Shown piece by piece: positions 1 to 6,113 of a stretch of 11,916 bases of DNA. How positions within the stretch are numbered: the first letter of the stretch is position 1; each line of letters opens with the position of its first letter. The position numbers were made by a program, and so were the translations under genes. The notes beneath the pieces are model-generated. The model was not told the DNA's origin. It ran no database searches and was given only the letters and a program-made list of their open reading frames with translations. The stretch spans positions 1 to 11,916 of the forward strand of contig JACZWD010000061.1 in NCBI GenBank assembly GCA_022572335.1, written 5' to 3'. This DNA comes from Pseudomonadota bacterium. GTDB lineage: Bacteria > Pseudomonadota > Alphaproteobacteria > Rhodospirillales > 2-02-FULL-58-16.

Positions 1-11
1 GCCGCCGTTCC

Positions 12-109
12 GGTCGCGTATGCGGCCCGTCGGAGGGCGTCGAAAAGTTTCGACGATGCGCCGCATCGCCTGAAACTTTCCTCCTGCCCGACGAGCCGCC
101 TACGCGATC
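12..109. repeat. Large imperfect inverted repeat (about 98 bp)
   Basis: The two halves are reverse complements of each other over most of their length. Matching blocks are 12-20 with 101-109 (one G.T), 22-26 with 95-99, 28-33 with 88-93, 44-51 with 72-79 (AAAGTTTC/GAAACTTT) and 54-60 with 62-68 (CGATGCG/CGCATCG). An unmatched interior lies at 34-43 against 80-87. RNA from either strand could form a long interrupted hairpin. It lies downstream of the minus-strand yqgE gene, separated by an AT-richer stretch (about 111-155). There is no T-run typical of an intrinsic terminator. Short reading frames cross it in several frames, but none is recognisable. It may be an intergenic palindromic repeat, a structured RNA or the edge of a degenerate element. 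Nothing else in 1-208 supports a gene. Confidence 0.6.
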
Positions 110-208
110 TCTATGAGTCATGATCAGTGACCCTTGGTATGATATTGATTTGAACCAGGGGGCCGCCATGGCGGCGCCTCCCGTCGGACTCACCCGGGCC
201 GGGGTTCC

Positions 209-838
209 CTACAACGCCACGCCGGCCATCTTGATCGCCCGGTCCCAGGTGCTTTCCAGGTCGTCGCTGAAGATCAGGTCCTGGTCCGCCGGCGCCGTCA
301 CCCAGTCGTCGCGGGCGATTTCGCCCTCCAGCTGGCCCGGACCCCAGCCCGCATAGCCGAGCGCGAACAGGCTGCGTTTGGGTCCCTCTCCCTTGGCGAT
401 GGCCTTGAGCACCTCCAGCTTGGTGGTGATCGCCATCTCCTTGTTCACCACCCGCGTGCCGGGACCCTCGTAATCGGCGCTGTGGAGGACGAACCCCTGC
501 CCCGTGTCCACGGGACCGCCATAGTGCAGGCGTATGGTCCCGACCAAATCCTCGTCCTCGATGCCGAACCCCTTCAGGAGCTTGTCCAGGGGGCCGACCC
601 CGTAGGCGCGGTTGACGATCAGTCCCATGGCTCCCTTGGCGTCGTGGTCGACCATGTAGATGACCGTGTGGGCGAAGCGGGGATCGCCCAGCTTCTGGGT
701 CGCCACCAGCAGTTGCCCGGCGAGGAACGGCGTGTGCTTGGGCGCAACGACACCCTCCTCCCCGCCCGGGCTGGGGGTGGAAAGGGAAACAAGGGCCGCC
801 ACGGCGACGGCCGCACCGATGGTCCGCCGGTACCTCAT
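209..838 (-). CDS. YqgE/AlgH family protein (UPF0301) with predicted signal peptide
   Basis: This is a 209-residue protein of the YqgE/AlgH (UPF0301) family, whose molecular function is not established. The family core is clear: LLVATQKLGDPRF (43-55), AMGLIVNR (70-77), GGPVDTGQGFVLH (107-119) and GYAGWGPGQLEGEI (161-174) followed by WVTAPAD. The ATG at 838 is preceded by AGGA with 9 nt spacing. No other in-frame start upstream of the core is evident. The odd feature is residues 1-27: RYRR, then a hydrophobic stretch TIGAAVAVAALVSL, then Ser/Pro/Gly, which looks like a Sec signal peptide or a membrane anchor. Most family members begin almost directly at the core and are taken to be cytosolic. 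It lies 56 nt downstream of the DUF2125 gene on the same strand, probably co-transcribed. The family assignment is firm; the export prediction is an inference. Confidence 0.93.
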   Translation of the reverse strand: MRYRRTIGAAVAVAALVSLSTPSPGGEEGVVAPKHTPFLAGQLLVATQKLGDPRFAHTVIYMVDHDAKGAMGLIVNRAYGVGPLDKLLKGFGIEDEDLVGTIRLHYGGPVDTGQGFVLHSADYEGPGTRVVNKEMAITTKLEVLKAIAKGEGPKRSLFALGYAGWGPGQLEGEIARDDWVTAPADQDLIFSDDLESTWDRAIKMAGVAL

Positions 839-894
839 ATGCGGCGATCCTAGCAAACATTCCGCCCGGGGGCCACGCGCCATGCGCCGGGGCG

Positions 895-1953
895 TCACCG
901 GGCCGGCGGCCAATCCTTCCACTCGATGGCGGGCAACCGGGCAAGCGGCACGGGACCGGCGAAGAGCGTGCGGTCCTGCACGGTGATGGCCAGGTTGAGC
1001 GTCGGCGGCCCGCCCCCTTCGGGGGTCCTGGCAAGGGCCCCCAGAACCAGCATGGCGGTGACGGCGTCGCGGCGGCGCACCAGGCCCCGTTTCCTCAGCG
1101 CATCCACGGTCTGGCGAAAGCCCTGGACCTTGGCCGTGAAGGCGCCGATGGGCTGCATGTTGCCGTCCAGGGCCACGGTCCCGGTGGCCTGCGCCGACAG
1201 CGGCCCGTAGGTGATGCCGAGGTGCTCCACCTCCACGGTGCCGCCCTCGTCCCGCCACGTGGCCAGGGATTGCGGCCACGGTCCGGCCGGGATGGGGCCG
1301 AGGAGGCCGGCCACCACCGTCAGCCTGGCGAGGTGGTTGCCAAGCGGCAGCGAAAGCCTTTCCGGCACGCGCACGTCTTCGGCCCGCAGGCGTACGTCCA
1401 GGGTGGAGCCTTGGTCATCGGACGTTTTGCCGACCTTGCGCCGCACCGTCAGGTCGGCCCGCTTCACCACCACGCGCTCGGCCCCGTCGGCCGTCGAAAG
1501 GTCCAGATCCTTGATATGGATTTCGACGCTCGACGGCCAGGCGCCGGCCATGACAAGCACGCCGGTGAGGCCCCCGACCGTGCCCGTGTACGTCACCGGC
1601 CTGCCGGCCACGACGAGACCCAGGGTGTGGGCGCCGGACAGGCCGATCTCGACGCGCCTCAGGTTCCACGGGCGCATCTCGGCGACCGCCCGCTCGCCCT
1701 CCCAGGTCCACGGGATTTCCCCGTCCGGCGCGCCCAGGCCCGGCCGTTCCAGGTCCAGGCGCAGGACCAACGGAAAGCCGCCGATGCGCAGCCGGGAGAA
1801 GAGCACCGTGTAGCCCTCGGCGCGGCGCGCCTCGGACCAGCGGGCGACACCGTCGCGCAGCTCGCCGGCCATGAACAACCAGAAGACCACGTAGGCGATG
1901 GAGAGGGCGGCCAGCACCACGAGGGCGGTCAGCCCCGGCTTGAGGGCTCTCAT
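895..1953 (-). CDS. DUF2125 domain-containing membrane-anchored protein
   Basis: This is a 352-residue protein matching the alphaproteobacterial DUF2125 family, which has no established function. The N-terminus has one transmembrane segment, roughly residues 8-29 (LTALVVLAALSIAYVVFWLF), followed by a long, mostly beta-type region presumably in the periplasm. The most family-like stretch is around 49-105: TVLFSRLRIGGFPLVLRLDLE, then IPWTWEGERAVAEMRPWNL. Shorter repeat-like segments on evaluating fields and products follow to the C-terminus. The ATG at 1953 was chosen because the hydrophobic anchor begins just after it; the frame stays open to 2103 with unlikely, low-complexity residues. No clear Shine-Dalgarno sequence precedes this ATG, so the exact start is uncertain. 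It probably forms a two-gene unit with yqgE downstream and is divergent from the ChaC-like gene. Confidence 0.88.
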   Translation of the reverse strand: MRALKPGLTALVVLAALSIAYVVFWLFMAGELRDGVARWSEARRAEGYTVLFSRLRIGGFPLVLRLDLERPGLGAPDGEIPWTWEGERAVAEMRPWNLRRVEIGLSGAHTLGLVVAGRPVTYTGTVGGLTGVLVMAGAWPSSVEIHIKDLDLSTADGAERVVVKRADLTVRRKVGKTSDDQGSTLDVRLRAEDVRVPERLSLPLGNHLARLTVVAGLLGPIPAGPWPQSLATWRDEGGTVEVEHLGITYGPLSAQATGTVALDGNMQPIGAFTAKVQGFRQTVDALRKRGLVRRRDAVTAMLVLGALARTPEGGGPPTLNLAITVQDRTLFAGPVPLARLPAIEWKDWPPAR

Positions 1954-2110
1954 GGTGGCGGACTGCGGCGCTTGCCGGTCGGGGCCATGACGGAGTCGCG
2001 CAAATCCTGCGGCTGGTGGCGACAAAGGGTACCTGGAGGAAGCCTTTATAGTGCGTTGCGCGCCGGGGATCGAGGGGGTAGCCTCGCCGCCGATTCGGGG
2101 CATTTTGCGC
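1954..2110. promoter_or_regulatory. Divergent intergenic region between DUF2125 and ChaC genes
   Basis: This gap of about 160 bp between two divergent starts must carry promoters for both genes. The only AT-rich island is around 2044-2052 (CTTTATAGT). It offers TATAGT as a rightward -10 or TATAAA as a leftward -10 on the opposite strand. I could not place a good -35 at the usual spacing for either direction, so no specific promoter is claimed. Confidence 0.3.
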
Positions 2111-2115
2111 GGAGG
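2111..2115 (+). promoter_or_regulatory. Ribosome binding site deciding the ChaC start
   Basis: GGAGG, a perfect Shine-Dalgarno core, ends 5 nt before an ATC codon at 2121. No ATG, GTG or TTG lies in the ChaC frame between the upstream stop (TAG, 2079-2081) and the internal ATG at 2148. The position of this site therefore argues for initiation at or near 2121, upstream of the essential YGSL motif. Confidence 0.5.
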
Positions 2116-2120
2116 ACGGT

Positions 2121-2648
2121 ATCTGGGTTTTCGCTTACGGCTCGCTCATGTGGCGGCCGGACTTTCCCCACGTGGAGGCGCGGCGGGCCCTGTTGCGCGG
2201 GTACCACCGGGCGCTCTGCGTCTATTCCGTCCGCTACCGCGGGACGCCGGAGCGCCCGGGCCTGGTCCTCGGGCTGGAGCGGGGCGGCTCCTGCCTGGGC
2301 CGGGCCTTCCGCGTGGCGGCGGAGAACGCGGACGCGGTGACGGCGTACCTGGACAGGCGCGAGCTGGTGACGGGCGTGTATGCGCCGAAATTCCTGAACG
2401 TGCGGCTGGAGGACGGGCAACGGGTCTCCGCCTACGTCTTCCTCGCCCGCCGGGACCACAGCCAGTACGCCGGCAGGCTGGAGCCCGAACGGACGGCGGA
2501 ATTGCTGGTGACGGGGCACGGGCTCGAGGGCTCGGGCCTGGAGTACCTGCGCAACACCATCGCGCACCTGGACCAATTGGGCATCCCGGACGGCCCCCTG
2601 CACCGCATCCTGGCGTTGGCCGAGGCGAAGGCCGGGAAACGGCGGTGA
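2121..2648 (+). CDS. chaC: ChaC-like gamma-glutamylcyclotransferase, probable non-ATG start
   Basis: The product belongs to the ChaC branch of the gamma-glutamylcyclotransferase fold, which cleaves glutathione to 5-oxoproline and Cys-Gly in the cytosol. From codon 2121 it would be 175 residues. The substrate-loop motif WVFAYGSLMWRP lies at the very N-terminus, followed by LRGYHRALCVYSVRYRGTPE, GLVLGLERGGSCLGRAFRV and YLDRRELVTGVY, whose Glu (about residue 81) is the expected catalytic acid. The first ATG in frame (2148) falls inside the YGSLMW motif and would delete YGSL, so it cannot be the start of a working enzyme. The in-frame stop at 2079 and the lack of ATG/GTG/TTG in between leave ATC at 2121, with GGAGG 5 nt upstream, as best candidate. 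A start-codon mutation or a sequencing error is the alternative. It converges on nrdJ with a 16-nt gap. Confidence 0.88.
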   Translation: MWVFAYGSLMWRPDFPHVEARRALLRGYHRALCVYSVRYRGTPERPGLVLGLERGGSCLGRAFRVAAENADAVTAYLDRRELVTGVYAPKFLNVRLEDGQRVSAYVFLARRDHSQYAGRLEPERTAELLVTGHGLEGSGLEYLRNTIAHLDQLGIPDGPLHRILALAEAKAGKRR

Positions 2649-2664
2649 ACGCGGCGGCGCTCCC

Positions 2665-5025
2665 TCAGACGCACTTGGAATACGCACAACTCGTGCAGAT
2701 GTCGCACCCTTCCTGGTGGATGAGGCTCGCCTGGCCGCACTTGGGACACTGGCGGAACGGCGCTCGGTGGGTCTCGGCTCCATCGTCCGTTCCCGCGTCC
2801 AGGCCGACCACCTTCAGCTTTTCGGCGGCCTCGGCCCCGGTCCGCGTCCCCGGCGCAGGGAGGAAGCCGATGGCGATCATGTGCCGTTCGATGACCTCGC
2901 CGATGGCGGCGAGCAGGGAGGGCACGTACCGCCCGCCCATCCAGTGGCCGCCGCGCGGGTCGAACACGGCCGTGAGTTCGTCTACGACGAAGGAGACGTC
3001 GCCGCCGCGCCGGAACACCGCCGAGATAATGCGCGTCAGGGCCACCGTCCACGCGTAGTGCTCCATGTTCTTCGAATTGATGAACACCTCGTAGGGACGG
3101 CGGCGGCGGTTATCGTCGATGAGATCGTTGAGGGTGATGTAAATGGCGTGTTCGCTTTCCGGCCACTGCACCTTGTAGGTGGCCCCGGGCAGGGCCTCGG
3201 GCCGGTCGAGGGGCTGGAACATGTGGACGACGGACCCGGAATCGCCGATGTCCCTGGGCCGCGCCTTGGCCGCCGGCACCTCGAGGGGCAGCTCGTGCTG
3301 TTCGGTCCCGGGCCCCTTCCCGGAGCCCGTGCCGGCCTCGAGCACGGCGCCGGTGATCTGGTTGGGCCGGAACGTGGTGCAGCCCTTGCAGCCCAGATCA
3401 TAGGCCTGCATGTAGATGTCCTTGAAGTCCTCGAACGAGATGCTTTCCGGGCAGTTGATGGTCTTCGAAATCGAGCTGTCCACGTACTTCTGCACCGCCG
3501 CCTGCATGACCAGGTGGTCGTTGGGGCGTAAATCCTGGGCGTCGACGAAGGCGTCGGGCAGGGGCGCGATCTCGCCGTTCAGCCGCCGGAACAGGCGGTA
3601 GGCGTAGTCGCTGACCTCCTCTTCGCGCCGGCTGCCGTCGGCGGCCTGCAGGCGGCGGGTGTAGGTGAAGCTGAACACCGGCTCCAGGCCCGAAGACACG
3701 TTGTCGGCGAACAGCGAAATCGTCCCCGTCGGGGCGACGGAGGTGAGCAGGGCGTTGCGCAGGCCGTGGGCGGTAATGGCCTGGCGCACGTCTTCGTCCA
3801 ACCCCGCCACGGCCTCGCCGGCCAGGTATTTGTCGGCGTCGAACAGGGGAAAGGCGCCCTTCTCCGCCGCCAGTTCGGTCGAGGCCATGTAGGCGGCGCG
3901 CTGGATCGCCTTCATCCACGCCTCGGTCATCCGCACCGCCTCGCGGCCGCCGTAGCGGGCCCCGCACATGATCAGGGCGTCGGCGAGGCCGGTGACGCCG
4001 AGGCCCATGCGGCGCTTGGACCTGGCCTCGTGCTCGTGGCGGGGCAGGGGGAACCTGGACACCTCGATGGCGTTGTCCAACATGCGCACCCCGGTGCCCA
4101 CCAGGTTTTCCAGGGCCTCCGGGTCGACGCGCGCGTTCTCGGTGAAGGGGTCGCACACCAGCCGCGCCAGATTCACCGAACCGAGAAGACAGGTGCCGTA
4201 GGCGGGCAGCGGCTGTTCGCCGCACGGATTGATTGCATTGATGCGCTCGCAGTAATACAGCGGATTCAAGCGGTTGATGCGGTCGATGAAGACGACGCCC
4301 GGCTCGGCGCAGGCGTAGGTCGCGCGCATGATCTTGTCCCACAGGTCCCGTGCCGCAATGCTCTTGCGGGTGACGCCGTCAAAATGCAGCTCCCACGCCG
4401 CATCCTCCTTCACCGCCTGCATGAAAGCGTCGCTCACCAGCACCGAAAGATTGAACATGCGCAGCCGCCCGGGTTCCCGTTTGGCCTCGATGAAGGCCTC
4501 GATATCCGGGTGGTCGCAGCGCATCACCGCCATCATGGCGCCGCGGCGCGAGCCGGCGCTCATGATGGTGCGGCACATGCCGTCCCACACGTCCATGAAC
4601 GACAGCGGCCCCGACGCGTCCGCCCCCACACCGTGCACCGGCGCCCCCTTGGGCCTGAGGGTGGAGAAGTCGTAGCCGATGCCCCCGCCCTGCTGCAGGG
4701 TCAGGGCCGCCTCCTTGAGGTGCTCGAAGATGCCGGTCATGTCGTCGGGGATGTCGCCCATGACGAAGCAGTTGAACAGGGTCACCTTGCGTCCGCTGCC
4801 GGCCCCGGAAAAAATCCGCCCGCCGGGCAGGAAACGAAAGTCCTCCATGGCCTCGAAGAACCGCCGCTCCCAGGCCGCCGGTTCCCGTTCCGGCTCGGCC
4901 AGGGCCCGGGCCACCCGCCGCCAGGTATCGGAGACGGTTTTGTCCACAGGCTCGCCGTCCGCCCCCTTGAGACGGTATTTCATGTCCCAAATCTGTTGGG
5001 AAATAGACGCTGCCTTTGCCATCAT
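2665..5025 (-). CDS. nrdJ: Adenosylcobalamin-dependent (class II) ribonucleotide reductase
   Basis: This 786-residue enzyme reduces ribonucleotides to deoxyribonucleotides, using B12 to generate the thiyl radical. The active site is readable: redox cysteine C86 (LFNCFVMG), then NPCGEQPLP with N266, radical cysteine C268 and E270, and the partner cysteine C279 eleven residues on. The glycine-rich QQGGGIGYDFSTLRPKG (111-127) and phosphate-binding APTGTISL (431-438) are also present. No ATP-cone is visible at the N-terminus. A TSCPD-type domain spans about 595-720. The tail carries cysteines at 760, 763, 774, 777, 780 and 785, probably a zinc site or the swinging redox tail. Two ATGs are in tandem; AGGGG sits 2 nt before the first and 5 nt before the second (5022), so the second may be used. 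It is transcribed alone from its own promoter region and converges on chaC. Confidence 0.97.
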   Translation of the reverse strand: MMAKAASISQQIWDMKYRLKGADGEPVDKTVSDTWRRVARALAEPEREPAAWERRFFEAMEDFRFLPGGRIFSGAGSGRKVTLFNCFVMGDIPDDMTGIFEHLKEAALTLQQGGGIGYDFSTLRPKGAPVHGVGADASGPLSFMDVWDGMCRTIMSAGSRRGAMMAVMRCDHPDIEAFIEAKREPGRLRMFNLSVLVSDAFMQAVKEDAAWELHFDGVTRKSIAARDLWDKIMRATYACAEPGVVFIDRINRLNPLYYCERINAINPCGEQPLPAYGTCLLGSVNLARLVCDPFTENARVDPEALENLVGTGVRMLDNAIEVSRFPLPRHEHEARSKRRMGLGVTGLADALIMCGARYGGREAVRMTEAWMKAIQRAAYMASTELAAEKGAFPLFDADKYLAGEAVAGLDEDVRQAITAHGLRNALLTSVAPTGTISLFADNVSSGLEPVFSFTYTRRLQAADGSRREEEVSDYAYRLFRRLNGEIAPLPDAFVDAQDLRPNDHLVMQAAVQKYVDSSISKTINCPESISFEDFKDIYMQAYDLGCKGCTTFRPNQITGAVLEAGTGSGKGPGTEQHELPLEVPAAKARPRDIGDSGSVVHMFQPLDRPEALPGATYKVQWPESEHAIYITLNDLIDDNRRRRPYEVFINSKNMEHYAWTVALTRIISAVFRRGGDVSFVVDELTAVFDPRGGHWMGGRYVPSLLAAIGEVIERHMIAIGFLPAPGTRTGAEAAEKLKVVGLDAGTDDGAETHRAPFRQCPKCGQASLIHQEGCDICTSCAYSKCV

Positions 5026-5090
5026 GGCCCCTGCCGGCGCCGGGTCCCCGGGCGGCGCCCCCGCCGCCCTCCCGGAAGTCCGAAAGTCAC

Positions 5091-5109
5091 TGAAAACCCA
5101 ATGTTTTCA
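5091..5109. repeat. Inverted repeat in nrdJ leader (7-bp arms)
   Basis: TGAAAAC at 5091-5097 is the reverse complement of GTTTTCA at 5103-5109, with a 5-nt spacer. It falls in the predicted 5' untranslated leader of nrdJ, about 65 nt before the start codon. It could form a small RNA hairpin or be a protein-binding dyad; the sequence alone does not decide. Confidence 0.45.
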
Positions 5110-5110
5110 A

Positions 5111-5128
5111 TGGATTTTCCGGAATCCA
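5111..5128. repeat. Inverted repeat over the predicted nrdJ transcription start
   Basis: TGGATT (5111-5116) and AATCCA (5123-5128) form a perfect 6-bp dyad with a 6-nt spacer. It abuts the predicted -10 hexamer and covers the expected transcription start, a common position for a repressor operator. It does not match the NrdR box consensus as I know it, so no regulator is assigned. Confidence 0.4.
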
Positions 5129-5157
5129 CTGTAGGGCAACGGGGTCCCCATCGTCAA
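5128..5157 (-). promoter_or_regulatory. Candidate sigma70-type promoter for nrdJ
   Basis: Read on the minus strand there is TTGACG (5157-5152) as -35 and TACAGT (5133-5128) as -10, separated by 18 nt. The hexamers match consensus at 5 of 6 and 4 of 6 positions. The spacer contains the palindrome GGGGACCCC. Just upstream lies an unusually AT-rich stretch for this genome (about 5158-5195). The predicted leader is about 95 nt, too short for a cobalamin riboswitch, and no B12-box-like sequence was seen. Confidence 0.5.
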
Positions 5158-5205
5158 GGAATTTGTTCTTGTTATGTTTCCACGAAGTTTTCCCCATGCC
5201 GGCGT

Positions 5206-5277
5206 CCCCCCGCCATCCCTTGGCTGGCGGGGGATCGCGGGTTTTTGTCCCCGGAATTCACGATTCCGGCCGCGATC
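5206..5277. repeat. Two adjacent strong hairpins upstream of nrdJ
   Basis: Hairpin A pairs CCCCCGCCA (5207-5215) with TGGCGGGGG (5225-5233) around a 9-nt loop. Hairpin B pairs GATCGCGG (5233-5240) with CCGCGATC (5270-5277), and inside it CCGGAAT (5251-5257) with ATTCCGG (5263-5269). The two right arms of B are contiguous, so B is a 15-bp stem with a 10-nt bulge at 5241-5250. They lie between the acyltransferase stop and the nrdJ promoter. No T-run follows them on the minus strand, so they are not classic intrinsic terminators, though they could act as 3'-end or processing structures for the upstream operon. The remainder of 5158-5345 shows no gene. Confidence 0.6.
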
Positions 5278-5345
5278 TTGTCCACATATCTGCCCACAAG
5301 GGCCATTGGTCTGCCGGTCCGCCCATTTCTTCTTCCCGGCGGCCG

Positions 5346-6113
5346 TCAAGGGCGGGTCCGGACGCCCGTGGATTCTGCGCCGACCTTGACTTCCGCCTCC
5401 GCCCTCAGGCGCTCGGACGCGGTCTCTATGCGGGCCTGCAGCTCGGTCAGGAAGGCGCGGCGGTCGAGGCCGCGGGGCACGGGCGGAAGGAATTCGAGCG
5501 TGATCACCCCCGGCCGCTTGAGGAACCGGCGCCGTCCCCAGAACACACCCGAATTCAACGCCACCGGCACCACCGGGGCTTCCGTGGCGGCGTAGATCGC
5601 GGCGATCCCCGGATAATAGGGCCGGGTCCTTCCCGGCGCCATGCGGGAGCCCTCGGGGAAGATGATCACCTGGCGGTTGGCGTCCAGGGCCGCCGAAGAA
5701 TCCCTCACCAGCCGTTTGAGGGCGCCGATGCCGCCGGCGCGGTCGACGCCGATGGCCTTGCACTTGCGCGCCACCCATCCCCAGAACGGAAGGAAGAGCA
5801 GTTCCTTCTTGAGAACGTAGGAGGGGTCGTCGGCCAGGACATAGAAGACGGTCGTTTCCCAGGCCGATTGGTGCTTGCAGGCGAATACGGCCGCCCCCTC
5901 GGGCACGTTTTCCAGGCCGCGCACCTCGTACGTCAACCCGGCGATCCATTCCAGGCCCACGTTCAGGCTCCGCACCCACAGGCGCACGCCCCTTTGCATG
6001 TAGGGCCGCGGCAACGGCAGGCACACCCACAGCACCAGGGGCGCCAGCATGAACGAGGCGAAGTAGTACAGGTTGAACAGCAGCGAGCGCAGGGCAAGCA
6101 TGACAAGGCTCAC
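5346..6113 (-). CDS. 1-acyl-sn-glycerol-3-phosphate acyltransferase-like (PlsC family)
   Basis: The product is a membrane-associated lysophospholipid acyltransferase of the PlsC/LPLAT family, which acylates lysophosphatidic acid to phosphatidic acid in phospholipid synthesis; the exact substrate is inferred from family. Numbering from the ATG at 6101, the N-terminus is hydrophobic (about 6-30). Acceptor block I reads KHQSAWE (H77...E82). Block II is KKELLFLPFWGW (98-109), block III FPEGSR (148-153) and block IV PVVPVALNSG (176-185). Block I is HX4E rather than the usual HX4D. The GTG at 6113 overlaps the ydcF stop by 4 nt (GTGA) and follows a G-rich sequence, so I chose it over the ATG 12 nt later (255 against 251 residues). 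It is the last gene of the ftsE-ftsX-ydcF operon and is probably translationally coupled to ydcF. Confidence 0.93.
   Translation of the reverse strand: MSLVMLALRSLLFNLYYFASFMLAPLVLWVCLPLPRPYMQRGVRLWVRSLNVGLEWIAGLTYEVRGLENVPEGAAVFACKHQSAWETTVFYVLADDPSYVLKKELLFLPFWGWVARKCKAIGVDRAGGIGALKRLVRDSSAALDANRQVIIFPEGSRMAPGRTRPYYPGIAAIYAATEAPVVPVALNSGVFWGRRRFLKRPGVITLEFLPPVPRGLDRRAFLTELQARIETASERLRAEAEVKVGAESTGVRTRP

Noticed and set aside
1..66. Possible minus-strand gene start at ATG 98-65 region with an upstream AGGAGG
   Set aside because: The spacing from AGGAGG to the ATG near 66 is about 13 nt, longer than usual, and only about 22 codons are visible before the edge, with no family resemblance.
1..123. 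Plus-strand frame open from the left edge to a TGA at 121-123, a possible gene tail
   Set aside because: About 40 codons with no recognisable motif, and the inverted repeat better explains the sequence. A gene end cannot be excluded without the flanking sequence.
162..175. 14-bp perfect palindrome GCCGCCATGGCGGC after yqgE, considered as a terminator
   Set aside because: It has no loop and no T-run follows on the minus strand; GC-rich palindromes of this size are common in this base composition.
5278..5300. NrdR box in the CTTGT...ACAAG dyad upstream of nrdJ
   Set aside because: The central ACATATCTG only partly resembles the NrdR consensus, the arms do not match, and there is no second properly spaced box.
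5026..5345. Cobalamin riboswitch upstream of the B12-dependent reductase
   Set aside because: The predicted leader is only about 95 nt and no B12-box-like conserved sequence was found on the minus strand.
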